Below are positions 17,238-25,828 of a DNA stretch of 64,000 bases, one piece after another (the stretch's first letter is position 1; each line of letters begins with the position of its first letter). Source of the DNA: Litorimonas sp965205225 (GTDB lineage: Bacteria; Pseudomonadota; Alphaproteobacteria; Caulobacterales; Maricaulaceae); contig CBDBFZ010000003.1 of NCBI GenBank assembly GCA_965205225.1, forward strand, positions 1,550,001 through 1,614,000, given 5' to 3'. The translations under genes were made by a program, and so were the position numbers. The notes under the pieces were generated by a model. The model ran no database searches. It was not told where the DNA came from and saw nothing but the letters and a program-made list of their open reading frames with translations.

Positions 17238-18048
17238 GTCGTAGTGAAGAATTAATTATTTGAGCCAGATTTTGATAGCTGCGATATAGACGAAGCCCAT
17301 ATAGTTTTGGATATGCTTGACATATCGCGTAGCTACCCGCCGGAACTGTTTGAGATAGCCAAAGAAGCGCTCGACAATATTACGTTCCTTATACAAAGCC
17401 ATATCAGTTTGCCTTGGCTTGCGCGCATTTTTTCGGGACGGAATAACGGGCATAGCCCCGGTCTCATTCACCGCGTCTATAACGCACCGGCCATCATAGC
17501 CCTTATCCGCCAAGACATGATCCGCCTTAAACCCTGCCAATAAGGCGGCGGCTTGCGTCATTTCGCTACAGTGCCCGCCCGTTGCTATCAGGCGCAGAGG
17601 TAAACCCATTGCATCTGTCAGACCATGTATTTTTGTCGTCAGGCCCCCTTTTTTATGCCGCGCCCCGGCCGCTTGGGCATGCGCCCGCACAATTGTGGCA
17701 TCCATCATCAACCACTCTTGATCAGCGTGGGTGCGCAAGGCCTTAAAGACATCTTCTAAAACCCCGGCCTCAACCCAGAGATAATAACGCCGTTTGACAC
17801 TGTCAAAACGCCCAAACCGTTCGGGTAAATCGCGCCAATGCCCGCCCGAACGGGCCATCCACAACAAAGCATCAATGAAAAGCCTGTTATTGGCGTTGCG
17901 ACCCCGTTTCCCTGTGCTCCCATAAGGCAAATAAGGCTTTAAACGGCTCCATTGTTCATCCGTAAGTTCCTGATAACCAGACATATGTGCGCTCCTGACA
18001 AAAATGAAGGAACATTATAGAAAATAAAAGTTAATTCTTCACTACCAC
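17238..18048 (-). mobile_element. IS5-family insertion sequence, 811 bp, intact
   Basis: Bounded by imperfect inverted repeats: GTCGTAGTGAAGAATTAATT on the left, and the reverse complement of the right end GTGGTAGTGAAGAATTAACT, 18 of 20 identical. The 4-bp target duplication CTAG is present on both sides (17234-17237 and 18049-18052). CTAG (YTAR) duplications and one long transposase ORF are typical of the IS5 family. Duplication and ORF are intact, so the insertion is recent. The right-hand CTAG contains the stop codon of ubiK. Confidence 0.92.
17256..17984 (-). CDS. IS5-family transposase
   Basis: DDE transposase of 242 residues in one uninterrupted frame. The catalytic triad can be placed at Asp95 (MMDATIVRAH), Asp160 (LADKGYDG) and Glu205 (KERNIVERFFGYLKQFRR); the Y-x2-R-x3-E signature is within the last segment. 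The N-terminus has LTDEQWSRLKPYLP and HWRDLPERFGRF, typical of the IS427/ISL-type branch. It fills almost the whole element and has no sign of decay. The related fragments at 10.4 and 49.9 kb are different members of the family. Confidence 0.95.
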   Translation of the reverse strand: MSGYQELTDEQWSRLKPYLPYGSTGKRGRNANNRLFIDALLWMARSGGHWRDLPERFGRFDSVKRRYYLWVEAGVLEDVFKALRTHADQEWLMMDATIVRAHAQAAGARHKKGGLTTKIHGLTDAMGLPLRLIATGGHCSEMTQAAALLAGFKADHVLADKGYDGRCVIDAVNETGAMPVIPSRKNARKPRQTDMALYKERNIVERFFGYLKQFRRVATRYVKHIQNYMGFVYIAAIKIWLK

Positions 18049-18363
18049 CTAGTTCGACTTGCGAGTTATAGGTTTGCGCGGGCGTTTCGTCGCCGTCTTA
18101 GGGGCTGTTTTCTGGGTTGTCTTCTGGACTGTCTTCTGGACTGTCCTCTGGGCTTTCAGAGCGTCGATCTCGCCAAGGGCCGCATCCAGCCGGGCTTTGA
18201 GAACATCAAATTCGTCACGGGTCACCAGATCCATATCAGCCACGAATTTCTCTGCCTGCGACCGGGTCATAGCCTTGAGCTCGTCGCCAATACCCTTGGC
18301 CGCACCAACAGCATTGGCGACGAGGTTGGAAATATCCGCAAGGGGCTTGTTACGCGACTGCAT
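18049..18363 (-). CDS. ubiK: ubiquinone biosynthesis accessory factor UbiK (BMFP domain)
   Basis: A 104-residue soluble protein; by family it binds lipids and helps the Ubi complex. Residues about 5-75 carry the BMFP pattern, LADISNLVANAVGAAKGIGDE then MDLVTRDEFDVLKARLDAAL, with a coiled-coil end. The tail is a Thr/Lys-rich stretch with repeated VQKT/APKT units. CAGGAG precedes the ATG at 18363. The gene lies divergently from lgt, as in many alphaproteobacteria. Its stop codon TAG is part of the CTAG target of the adjacent IS element, so the insertion left the protein unchanged. Confidence 0.85.
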   Translation of the reverse strand: MQSRNKPLADISNLVANAVGAAKGIGDELKAMTRSQAEKFVADMDLVTRDEFDVLKARLDAALGEIDALKAQRTVQKTVQKTTQKTAPKTATKRPRKPITRKSN

Positions 18364-18462
18364 AGTCAACTCCTGATGATTGACACTCTCCATTTAGGAA
18401 GGGCGAGGGGCGATTGCCAGTTGCGGCTTTCAACCCGTTACAGGCTCGGCTAGGGGACGCAT

Positions 18463-19374
18463 ATGTTAGCCCTGATCAATATTGTCGGAATCGACATTGT
18501 CGGATCGATTCTCTTCCCGTCCTGGCTCGACGAGACGGCATTTGAGATCGGGCCGATCAGCCTGAAATGGTATGGCATTGCCTATGTCGTCGGCCTTTTC
18601 GGGGCTTATCTCTATGCGGCCCGCGTGGCGGAGACCGCCAGATACTGGCTGCCCACCAGCCCAACGCGCGGACCTCTGATCGTGCCGACTCGTGATGATC
18701 TGTCTGACCTGATGATTTACGCCTTTATCGGCATTCTTCTTGGCGGCCGGATCGGCTGGGTGCTGCTCTATTCAACGGATATGATCTGGACATCCCCCGG
18801 CGATATCCTGAAGGTCTGGCAAGGCGGAATGAGCTTCCACGGCGGATTTCTCGGCGTCTGTGCCGGTGTCGGTTATGCGGCTTGGCGGAAGAACATATCC
18901 TATATGCGCTTCGCCGACCTGGTCTGTATTGGCGCCCCCATCGGACTTGGCTTGGTCCGCGTGACTAACTTCATCAACCAAGAACTTTACGGCCATCCGA
19001 CCGAGATGCCCTGGGGCGTGATATTCCCGAAAGCGCCCGACAGTCTGCCGCGCCACCCCAGCCAGCTTTATGAAGCCTTTCTGGAAGGGTTGATCCTCTG
19101 GCTGATCCTTCGAATACTCACGACGCGGTTCAAGGCTCTGTCCAAACCCGGTCTGGTCACAGGTGCCTTCGTGATGGGTTATGGCATCTTCCGTTTCATG
19201 GTTGAGTTCGTGCGCACACCGGACAATATTCCGCAGTTCGGGATGCTGACGCGCGGTATGGCCTATAGTCTGCCAATGGTCTTTGTCGGTCTCGCCGTGA
19301 TTATCCGGGCGGCGCGGCGCAATGCGGTCGAGCCAGCCTATGTCAGTGACGCAGACAATGTCGATCCTGCCTGA
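18463..19374 (+). CDS. lgt: prolipoprotein diacylglyceryl transferase
   Basis: Inner-membrane enzyme that moves diacylglycerol from phosphatidylglycerol to the lipobox Cys of prolipoproteins. The 303-residue protein has seven likely helices, IGPISLKWYGIAYVVGL near the start, GGRIGWVLLY, the catalytic-loop SFHGGFLGV (His region) and the Lgt signature NFINQELYGHPTEMPWGV. In this copy the usual RIGNF is RVTNF. It is followed within 8 bases by midA and heads a rightward operon with pgeF. Confidence 0.94.
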   Translation: MLALINIVGIDIVGSILFPSWLDETAFEIGPISLKWYGIAYVVGLFGAYLYAARVAETARYWLPTSPTRGPLIVPTRDDLSDLMIYAFIGILLGGRIGWVLLYSTDMIWTSPGDILKVWQGGMSFHGGFLGVCAGVGYAAWRKNISYMRFADLVCIGAPIGLGLVRVTNFINQELYGHPTEMPWGVIFPKAPDSLPRHPSQLYEAFLEGLILWLILRILTTRFKALSKPGLVTGAFVMGYGIFRFMVEFVRTPDNIPQFGMLTRGMAYSLPMVFVGLAVIIRAARRNAVEPAYVSDADNVDPA

Positions 19375-19381
19375 GGTGGAC

Positions 19382-20494
19382 ATGGACACGCCGCTCGCCA
19401 AGCGGATCAAAACAAAGATCAGCGACACCGGACCGATCAGCGTGACGGAATATATGACGCTGTGCCTGCTCGACCCGGTCGATGGCTATTACCCGACTCG
19501 TGATCCGCTGGGGTCCGAGGGTGATTTCATCACAGCCCCGGAAATCAGCCAGATGTTCGGGGAATGTCTAGGGCTCTGGGTGGTGCAATCCTGGCACGAC
19601 CTTGGCAAACCGGAGCCTTTCAACCTGATTGAGTTGGGCCCCGGCCGCGGCGTCATGATGGCGGACATACTCAAAGCCGTCGCGCTGGAGCCGGGCTGTC
19701 TGGCTGCCGCGCAAGTCACGCTGGTTGAGGCATCCGCCGCACTCCAGGCGGTGCAGGCCAAAACACTTGGCCAGAGCGGCGCACACATCAACTGGGCAGA
19801 CCGTCTCGACGCGGTTGATGATGCGCCCTGCCTTATCATTGGTAACGAGTTTCTTGACTGCCTGCCGATTCGGCAGTTCGTTTGCGCCGACCCATTTGCA
19901 GGCGACCGAGGCTGGAGCGAGCGCCGCGTAGGGGTTGATGACGGCCGACTGCGCTTCGAAACCGATGGGCAGCCTGCTCCGGTCGCTGTCACGCAGGCCT
20001 TCCCCGGAACTCATGACGATCCGCGCAAACACGACCTGCTCGAAATCTGCCCTGCATCTGCGCAACTGATCGACCACCTCAAAGACCGGTTCGCGAAAAC
20101 ATCCGGGCGCGCTTTGTTCATCGATTATGGTCCCGAAGCGACCGAATTTGGGGACACGCTGCAGGCTTTGAAACGGCATAAAAAGGTCGGTGTTTTCAGC
20201 GCGCCAGGTGATACGGACTTAACCGCGCGGGTGGATTTCTCGGGGCTGAAAGCGATGGCGGATAGAGCGAAACTCGACATTCATGGACCGATTGCCCAGC
20301 GCACCCTATTGTCGCGTCTGGATATCGACATTCGCGCCATTGCCCTGCTCCGTGGGACTAAAGACGCGCGTCCTAAACTGCTGCGTCAACTGCACCGCCT
20401 GATGGACGAAGATGAGATGGGGACATTGTTCAAAGCGATCTGTCTGAGTGCGCCCAACCTTCCAACGCCTCTGGCTTTTGCCGGAGCGGCCTGA
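19382..20494 (+). CDS. class I SAM-dependent methyltransferase, MidA/NDUFAF7 family
   Basis: A 370-residue DUF185/COG1565 protein; mitochondrial relatives methylate an arginine of complex I subunit NDUFS2. The motifs GDFITAPEISQMFGE and LIELGPGRGVMMADIL are diagnostic, and IIGNEFLDCLPIRQFV follows. I chose the ATG at 19382, 7 bases past the lgt stop and preceded by GAGGTGG, over an ATG 60 bases upstream inside lgt. The linkage lgt-midA-pgeF is frequent in alphaproteobacteria. The bacterial substrate is not established. Confidence 0.9.
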   Translation: MDTPLAKRIKTKISDTGPISVTEYMTLCLLDPVDGYYPTRDPLGSEGDFITAPEISQMFGECLGLWVVQSWHDLGKPEPFNLIELGPGRGVMMADILKAVALEPGCLAAAQVTLVEASAALQAVQAKTLGQSGAHINWADRLDAVDDAPCLIIGNEFLDCLPIRQFVCADPFAGDRGWSERRVGVDDGRLRFETDGQPAPVAVTQAFPGTHDDPRKHDLLEICPASAQLIDHLKDRFAKTSGRALFIDYGPEATEFGDTLQALKRHKKVGVFSAPGDTDLTARVDFSGLKAMADRAKLDIHGPIAQRTLLSRLDIDIRAIALLRGTKDARPKLLRQLHRLMDEDEMGTLFKAICLSAPNLPTPLAFAGAA

Positions 20495-20508
20495 GTCATG
20501 CATTACGC

Positions 20509-21261
20509 ATGAAGCCATTGGCGAGCACCCACCCTGCCCTGAGCAGTCCACACGGCTTCTTTGGCCGTCAAGGCGGTGTTTCGGAAGGTGTCTATGCGGC
20601 TCTCAACGCCGGACAACGATCTGACGACAACCCTGATCATGTCATAATCAACCGAGCCCGCATTACCGAATGGCTGGGCGCAGAGACTGTGGTCAGCCTG
20701 GCGCAAATTCATTCCGCCGACATTGTCTTCATAGATACGGCACCGGATCACATCATTGAAGCCGACGGCCTCGTAACGATGACGCCTGGATTGGCCGTTT
20801 CCGTCCTGTCGGCTGATTGCGTGCCTGTCCTGTTTGAAGATGTCGAAACGGGCATTGTGGCGGCCTGCCATGCGGGCTGGCGCGGTGCGCTGTCCGGCAT
20901 TGCCGAAAGTACCGTCGCCGCCATGGGCGAACTGGGCGCACATCCGGCCAGAATAAAGGCCGTATTGGGCCCCTGCATCAGCCAACCCAATTACGAAGTT
21001 GGAGAGGCGTTCAAGGCAATCTTCACTGAAATATCAGACGATTACGCACAATTCTTCAGCCTCGGCCCAACCGGCACCCCTCATTTCGATCTGCCTGGCT
21101 TTATTCTCTCTCGGTTAGGAGCGTGCGGGGTCGAGAATCGGCATTGGACCGGCCGCTGCACCTATGCCGATGAAGCCCATTATTTTTCCTATCGCCGCAA
21201 CACCCATCAGAGCTTGAACGGTTATGGGCGCAATCTATCCGCAATAATGCGACCACACTGA
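20509..21261 (+). CDS. pgeF: purine nucleoside phosphorylase / peptidoglycan editing factor (YfiH, laccase domain)
   Basis: A 250-residue DUF152 protein. The zinc-site residues can be seen in QIHSADIV (His), SADCVPVLFED (Cys) and CHAGWRGALSGI (His), with LGPCISQPNYEVGEAF near the end. Family members were first called polyphenol oxidases, later shown to act on purine nucleosides and to prevent misincorporation in peptidoglycan precursors. It is 14 bases downstream of midA and 57 bases upstream of prs. Confidence 0.9.
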   Translation: MKPLASTHPALSSPHGFFGRQGGVSEGVYAALNAGQRSDDNPDHVIINRARITEWLGAETVVSLAQIHSADIVFIDTAPDHIIEADGLVTMTPGLAVSVLSADCVPVLFEDVETGIVAACHAGWRGALSGIAESTVAAMGELGAHPARIKAVLGPCISQPNYEVGEAFKAIFTEISDDYAQFFSLGPTGTPHFDLPGFILSRLGACGVENRHWTGRCTYADEAHYFSYRRNTHQSLNGYGRNLSAIMRPH

Positions 21262-21318
21262 ATTGCGTCTGGCGGATTGGCCCGCTAGGGGGCGCGCAGC
21301 GACACAGGGATCAGGTCC

Positions 21319-22260
21319 ATGAAGCTTATTAGCGGCACCGCAAACACCTCACTGGCACGTAATATTGCCGACATACTCGACGTTCCTCTGACAGATATCG
21401 ACATTGAGCGATTCCGGGATCAGGAAATTTTCGTGCGAATCAACGAGAATGTCCGGGGCGAGGACATTTTCCTGATCCAGCCGACCAGTGCGCCGGCGAA
21501 TGACCATTTGATGGAATTGCTGATCTTGATTGACGCGCTGGTGCGAGCATCAGCTAAACGGATTACGGCGGTTATTCCCTATTTCGGTTATGCTCGGCAG
21601 GACCGAAAAACGGGTGGACGCACACCGATTTCAGCCAAGCTTATCGCGAACCTGATCAGCAAGGCGGGCGCGGACAGGGTCCTTACTGTCGACCTCCATG
21701 CCGGGCAAATTCAGGGATTTTTCGATATACCCACCGACAATCTGTTCGGTCAACCGGTCTTCGTTGATGATATTAAGGATCAACTCAGCGCCAAGGACCG
21801 TGAGGATCTTATGTTTGTCTCGCCCGATACGGGCGGGGTCGTCCGAACCCGGGCGATTGCGAAAATCTTCAATGCCGATATCGCCATTGTCGACAAACGG
21901 CGGCCCAAAGCGGGCGAGAGCGAGATCATGAATATTATCGGTGATGTCGCTGGCCGGAACTGCATTCTCTATGACGATATCATCGATTCAGGCGGCACGA
22001 TCGCCAATGCGGCGGCGACATTGAAGGATCACGGCGCAAACTCCGTATCCGCCTATATTACTCACGGCGTTCTGTCCGGACCTGCCGTGGAACGGATCGC
22101 CCATTCTGTGCTCAGGGAAGTGGTAATTCTCGACACTATCAGGCAGCCCAAACCCGTCATTGACTGCAAGAAGATCCGTGAACTGTCTTCAGCGACATTG
22201 CTCGGCGAAGCGATCCGCCGCATCGCCAATGATGAGAGCGTGAGCAAACTGTTCGGGTAG
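21319..22260 (+). CDS. prs: ribose-phosphate pyrophosphokinase
   Basis: Makes PRPP from ribose-5-phosphate and ATP, feeding purine, pyrimidine, histidine and tryptophan synthesis. The 313-residue protein has FRDQEIFVRINENVRGEDIF, YARQDRKTGGRTPISAKL, VDLHAGQIQGFFDIP and the PRPP loop DDIIDSGGTIANAA, all in the family order. It stands 57 bases after pgeF. AGGGATCAGGTCC lies just upstream of the ATG. A decayed methyltransferase follows its stop by 33 bases. Confidence 0.97.
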   Translation: MKLISGTANTSLARNIADILDVPLTDIDIERFRDQEIFVRINENVRGEDIFLIQPTSAPANDHLMELLILIDALVRASAKRITAVIPYFGYARQDRKTGGRTPISAKLIANLISKAGADRVLTVDLHAGQIQGFFDIPTDNLFGQPVFVDDIKDQLSAKDREDLMFVSPDTGGVVRTRAIAKIFNADIAIVDKRRPKAGESEIMNIIGDVAGRNCILYDDIIDSGGTIANAAATLKDHGANSVSAYITHGVLSGPAVERIAHSVLREVVILDTIRQPKPVIDCKKIRELSSATLLGEAIRRIANDESVSKLFG

Positions 22261-22293
22261 ACCGAAATATCCCTCAGTAAACGGACTAGCCTC

Positions 22294-22757
22294 AATGAAT
22301 GACGCAGTCCACAAAGACATTTGTTTCTGGGATCGCGCCGCATCTAAGTATGCGGCAACTCCGATTGCGGACATGGACGGATATAACAATATTCTGGGGG
22401 CTGTCAGCCAATGATTGAGTCAGGATAATGACGTCATTGAGATAGGTTGCGACACAGGCTCAACGGCTATCCGGCTGCGCCCCGGGCCTGACGATATTTG
22501 GCAACAGATATATCGACGGAAATGACCAGGATAGCGCGTGAAAAGAAAGGCGAGAAGAGCGCTCCCAACTTGGCTTTCGAAGTCGGCGATCCGGTCGCAA
22601 CGAACTGGCCTGAGGCTTCCTGTGACCCGGCGGCCTGTTCATCTCTAAAACACCCTAACTGAAACTGATGAGTCCGATGATTCGAATAGCTATCCCGGCG
22701 ATACAAATGATCGGCAAGGCGCCGTCGGTCACTGCGAAACTGACCCCGCGCCGCTGA
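22294..22757 (+). pseudogene. SAM-dependent methyltransferase pseudogene
   Basis: Reading across frames gives MNDAVHKDICFWDRAASKYA, then DVIEIGCDTGSTAIRL (a class I SAM-binding motif with GxGxG reduced to GCDTG), then ATDISTEMTRIAREKK, NLAFEVGDPVATNWPEA, and after an internal loss GGLFISKTP and MIRIAIPAIQMIGKAPSVT. At least two frameshifts, several stops and a deletion of the central region are visible. The order matches a roughly 200-residue methyltransferase. It fills most of the 635-base gap between prs and rplY. Confidence 0.75.
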
Positions 22758-22837
22758 TGCACGCTCTTGCATCCATGCGACTCGTTCGCTAAGGGCGCGC
22801 GAAACTGGATTTTGGACGTCCCGAGTAGATGTCCGCG

Positions 22838-22877
22838 ACCGCCCACTCAGATCGCTCTGGGGGCGGTTCATTTTTTA
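22838..22877 (+). terminator. terminator-like hairpin ahead of rplY
   Basis: ACCGCCC (22838-22844) pairs with GGGCGGT (22861-22867), with an inner CAGA/TCTG stem closing a TCGC loop, then TCA and six T residues. The shape is that of an intrinsic terminator, 18 bases before the rplY start codon. It could end transcripts from prs, or act as an attenuator if the rplY promoter lies upstream of it. Confidence 0.6.
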
Positions 22878-22895
22878 AAGAAGCAGGACAGATCC

Positions 22896-23555
22896 ATGAG
22901 CGTTGTTCTTGACGTCATCGTTCGCGAAGACACTGGTACGGGTAATGCCCGTGAAGTCCGACGCAATGGCCAAGTGCCCGGCATAATCTATGGCGAGGAC
23001 GAAAATTCCGTTCCTGTCGCCGTAAAAATGAATGAAGTGCTGAAAGCGCTCAATTCCGGCGATTTTCTGGGCTCGATGATCGAATTGTCCCACGAAGGCA
23101 AAAGCCAGAAAGTCTTTACCAAGGACGTTCAGTTCCACCCCGTCACGGATTTTCCCGTTCACGTCGATTTCTACCGCGTGACCAACAAAACCCTCATCGA
23201 CGTGGAAGTAACTGTGAATTTCATTGGCGAAAAAGACTCGCCGGGCCTGAAAGAAGGTGGAACGCTGAATGTTGTGCGTTACAGCATCGAAGTGAAATGT
23301 CCGGCTGGCGACATTCCTGATTTAATCGAAGCCGATGTATCCAAGCTCGAGATTGGTGATGCGATCCACATTTCCGACATCACCCTGCCGAAGGGTGCCA
23401 AGCCGACGATTACGGACCGTGACTTCACTATTGCGACGGTTATTGCCTCACGTGTAGCTATCGAAGAAGATGAAGACGCTGAAGAAGTCGATGCCGGTGA
23501 AGTTCCGTCCATCGAGCAGAACTCGGGCATCGATACTGACGCCGACGAAGGCTAA
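22896..23555 (+). CDS. rplY: 50S ribosomal protein L25/general stress protein Ctc
   Basis: 5S rRNA-binding ribosomal protein with the long alphaproteobacterial form (219 residues): an L25 domain (about 1-95; TGNAREVRRNGQVPGIIYG) followed by a TL5/CTC-type C-terminal beta domain (VRYSIEVKCPAGDIPDLIEA, DITLPKGAKP) and an acidic tail rich in Glu/Asp. The ATG at 22896 follows GCAGGACAG. The frame is open further upstream but without family likeness. The stop overlaps the pth start by one base (TAATG), so the two are coupled. Confidence 0.94.
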   Translation: MSVVLDVIVREDTGTGNAREVRRNGQVPGIIYGEDENSVPVAVKMNEVLKALNSGDFLGSMIELSHEGKSQKVFTKDVQFHPVTDFPVHVDFYRVTNKTLIDVEVTVNFIGEKDSPGLKEGGTLNVVRYSIEVKCPAGDIPDLIEADVSKLEIGDAIHISDITLPKGAKPTITDRDFTIATVIASRVAIEEDEDAEEVDAGEVPSIEQNSGIDTDADEG

Positions 23556-24193
23556 TGCTGCGCTGGCTCTTTGGTCACGCCAAAGAGACACAGGAGCCTG
23601 ATCCTATGCAACCCTCGGACATGCATCTTTGGGTTGGCTTGGGTAATCCGGGCGCGAATCACGCGCTCGACCGCCACAATATCGGTTTCATGGTCATTGA
23701 TGCGATTGCCGACGATCATGGCTTTGGATCGGAGCAGAGCAAGTTTTCGGGTTTGATCCGAACCGGGCAGATTGAGGGTCAGAAGGTTCTGGTTCTCAAA
23801 CCCACAACATTCATGAATAAATCCGGTGTCGCCGTGCAAAAGGCGATGGCGTTCTATAAGATCGCCCTGGCTAATGTGACCGTGTTCCACGATGAGCTGG
23901 ACCTCGCGCCCGGTAAAGTCAGAGTGAAAATGGGCGGCGGTCTGGCAGGCCATAACGGCCTATATTCCATCAACCAGCTCTGCGGTGGTTCGGATTTTCA
24001 GCGCATCCGCCTGGGCATTGGTCATCCCGGCCATAAGGACCGCGTGTCAGGCTACGTTCTGTCCGGATTCGCCAAAGATGAAATCGACCTGCGCGATGAT
24101 ATGAGCAACGGCATTGCTCGTTATGCTGCGCACTTGGCCAAGAGTGAAGCGGGTGTCTTCCAGACACGCGTCGCCGAATATATAGCAAGGTAA
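23555..24193 (+). CDS. pth: peptidyl-tRNA hydrolase
   Basis: Recycles tRNA from peptidyl-tRNA that has dropped off the ribosome. The core begins MHLWVGLGNPGANHALDRHN (catalytic His and the GLGNPG motif), then TFMNKSG, FHDELDLAPGKVRVK, GGGLAGHNGLYSI and RIRLGIGHPG. The first 22 residues form an extension not usual in Pth, so translation may begin at one of the later Met codons; I kept the first since it overlaps the rplY stop. Followed by ychF after 6 bases. Confidence 0.95.
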   Translation: MLRWLFGHAKETQEPDPMQPSDMHLWVGLGNPGANHALDRHNIGFMVIDAIADDHGFGSEQSKFSGLIRTGQIEGQKVLVLKPTTFMNKSGVAVQKAMAFYKIALANVTVFHDELDLAPGKVRVKMGGGLAGHNGLYSINQLCGGSDFQRIRLGIGHPGHKDRVSGYVLSGFAKDEIDLRDDMSNGIARYAAHLAKSEAGVFQTRVAEYIAR

Positions 24194-24199
24194 GCCATC

Positions 24200-25297
24200 A
24201 TGGGTTTCAAATGCGGCATAGTAGGCCTTCCGAATGTCGGAAAATCTACGCTTTTCAATGCTTTGACGAAAACAATGAATGCACAGGCGGCGAACTATCC
24301 GTTCTGCACGATTGAACCCAATATTGGCGATGTTGCTGTGCCGGAACCCCGCCTCGACGTGATCGCTGAGATCGGCGGATCCGCGACCCGTATCCCGGCT
24401 CGTATGAACTTTGTCGATATTGCAGGCCTTGTTAAGGGCGCATCCAAAGGCGAAGGCATGGGCAACCAGTTCCTCGCCACTATCCGCGAAACCGACGCGA
24501 TTATCTATATACTGCGCTGTTTCGAGGATGAAGATGTTACTCATGTCGATGGCCGCATCGACCCCATGTCCGACTTCGAGACCATTGAGACGGAACTGAT
24601 GTTGGCCGATCTGGAAAGCCTTGAGAAACGCAAGCCTGGGCTCGAGAAGAAACTGAAACAGAACGACAAGGATGCGATTCAGACTATGCGTCTGATCAAA
24701 ACTGCGATCGCTGTACTGGAAGACGGCAAACCTGCACGGACCGCCGGAATCGATGCGGATGATCAGAAAGCTTGGAGGATGCTGCAGCTATTGACCTCTA
24801 AGCCCGTTCTGTATGTCGCCAATGTTGACGAGAAGAGCGCCGCTAGCGGCAATGCGTTTTCGGACAAAGTTGTCGCTCATGCCCGGTCAGAAGGAGCCCA
24901 GGCCGTCGTCATTTCCGCACAGATCGAATCCGAAATGGCAGTCCTAGATGATGAGGAACAAGCTGAATATCTTGGCGCTATTGGATTGATGGAGCCGGGC
25001 CTAGACCGGCTTATCCAAGCGGGTTACGCATTACTCGGCCTGAAGACTTATTTCACGGTTGGCCCGAAGGAAGCCCGGGCGTGGACATTTCAGGAAGGCT
25101 GGACTGCACCGCGTTGCGCCGGCGTGATCCACGGTGATTTTGAAAAGGGTTTCATCAAGGCTGAAACGACAGCCTATGATGATTATGTCGCCAAAAACGG
25201 CGAACAAGGTGCAAAAAACGCGGGTAAGGTTCGCCAGGAAGGCAAAACCTATATCGTCAAGGACGGTGATATCATGCTGTTCAAATTCAACGTCTGA
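24200..25297 (+). CDS. ychF: redox-regulated ribosome-associated ATPase
   Basis: Obg-family P-loop protein of 365 residues, known to bind ATP better than GTP and to associate with ribosomes. It has GLPNVGKSTLFNALT (Walker A), VDIAGLVKGASKGEGMGNQF (G3 region), NVDE in place of NKxD, consistent with ATP preference, a central coiled-coil and a C-terminal TGS domain (TFQEGWTAPRCAGVIHGDFE). It closes the rplY-pth-ychF operon. apt is convergent and begins in the next base after its stop. Confidence 0.96.
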   Translation: MGFKCGIVGLPNVGKSTLFNALTKTMNAQAANYPFCTIEPNIGDVAVPEPRLDVIAEIGGSATRIPARMNFVDIAGLVKGASKGEGMGNQFLATIRETDAIIYILRCFEDEDVTHVDGRIDPMSDFETIETELMLADLESLEKRKPGLEKKLKQNDKDAIQTMRLIKTAIAVLEDGKPARTAGIDADDQKAWRMLQLLTSKPVLYVANVDEKSAASGNAFSDKVVAHARSEGAQAVVISAQIESEMAVLDDEEQAEYLGAIGLMEPGLDRLIQAGYALLGLKTYFTVGPKEARAWTFQEGWTAPRCAGVIHGDFEKGFIKAETTAYDDYVAKNGEQGAKNAGKVRQEGKTYIVKDGDIMLFKFNV

Positions 25298-25828
25298 TCA
25301 GTCGCCGTCAAAAGACACTAATGCCAGTAAAGGCACGCCCATTTTGCGGATCACATCCGCACCGCCCAAATCGGGTAAATTGATCAGGAATGCCGCGCCT
25401 GTAACCGTGCAGCCCGTGCGGTGAAGCAGTGATATCGCCGCCGCGCTCGTCCCGCCCGTGGCGATGAGATCATCAACTAGCAGAATTCTATCCCCCTCTC
25501 CCGCCGCATCGGCATGGATCTGTAGAGTGTCTGTGCCATATTCGAACTCATAATTCTGCTCTAGCGTTGCAAATGGGAGTTTTCCGGCCTTGCGGACGGG
25601 GATAAATCCGATCCCCAATTCAATCGCGACAGCAGTCCCAAAGATAAACCCTCGCGCATCAATCCCGGCAACGGCGTCGATTTTTACGTCGCGATAAGGC
25701 TCTGCCAGCTGACGGACGGCCTCCGCCAGCGCCTGTGAGTTGCTCAACAGCGTGGTAACATCCCGGTATTGAACGCCTGGTTTGGGAAAGTCCGGAACCG
25801 TTCGAATGGCGGCTTTCAGGTCATGCAT
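25298..25828 (-). CDS. apt: adenine phosphoribosyltransferase
   Basis: Salvages adenine to AMP with PRPP. The 176-residue protein contains VPDFPKPGVQYRDVTTLL, GIDARGFIFG and the PRPP loop LLVDDLIATGGTSAAA. The gene start overlaps the end of the glutathione transferase gene by 8 bases. Three Met codons are close together (25837, 25834, 25828); I took the last, giving MHDLKAAI, as the usual family N-terminus. Spacing implies translational coupling. Confidence 0.94.
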   Translation of the reverse strand: MHDLKAAIRTVPDFPKPGVQYRDVTTLLSNSQALAEAVRQLAEPYRDVKIDAVAGIDARGFIFGTAVAIELGIGFIPVRKAGKLPFATLEQNYEFEYGTDTLQIHADAAGEGDRILLVDDLIATGGTSAAAISLLHRTGCTVTGAAFLINLPDLGGADVIRKMGVPLLALVSFDGD

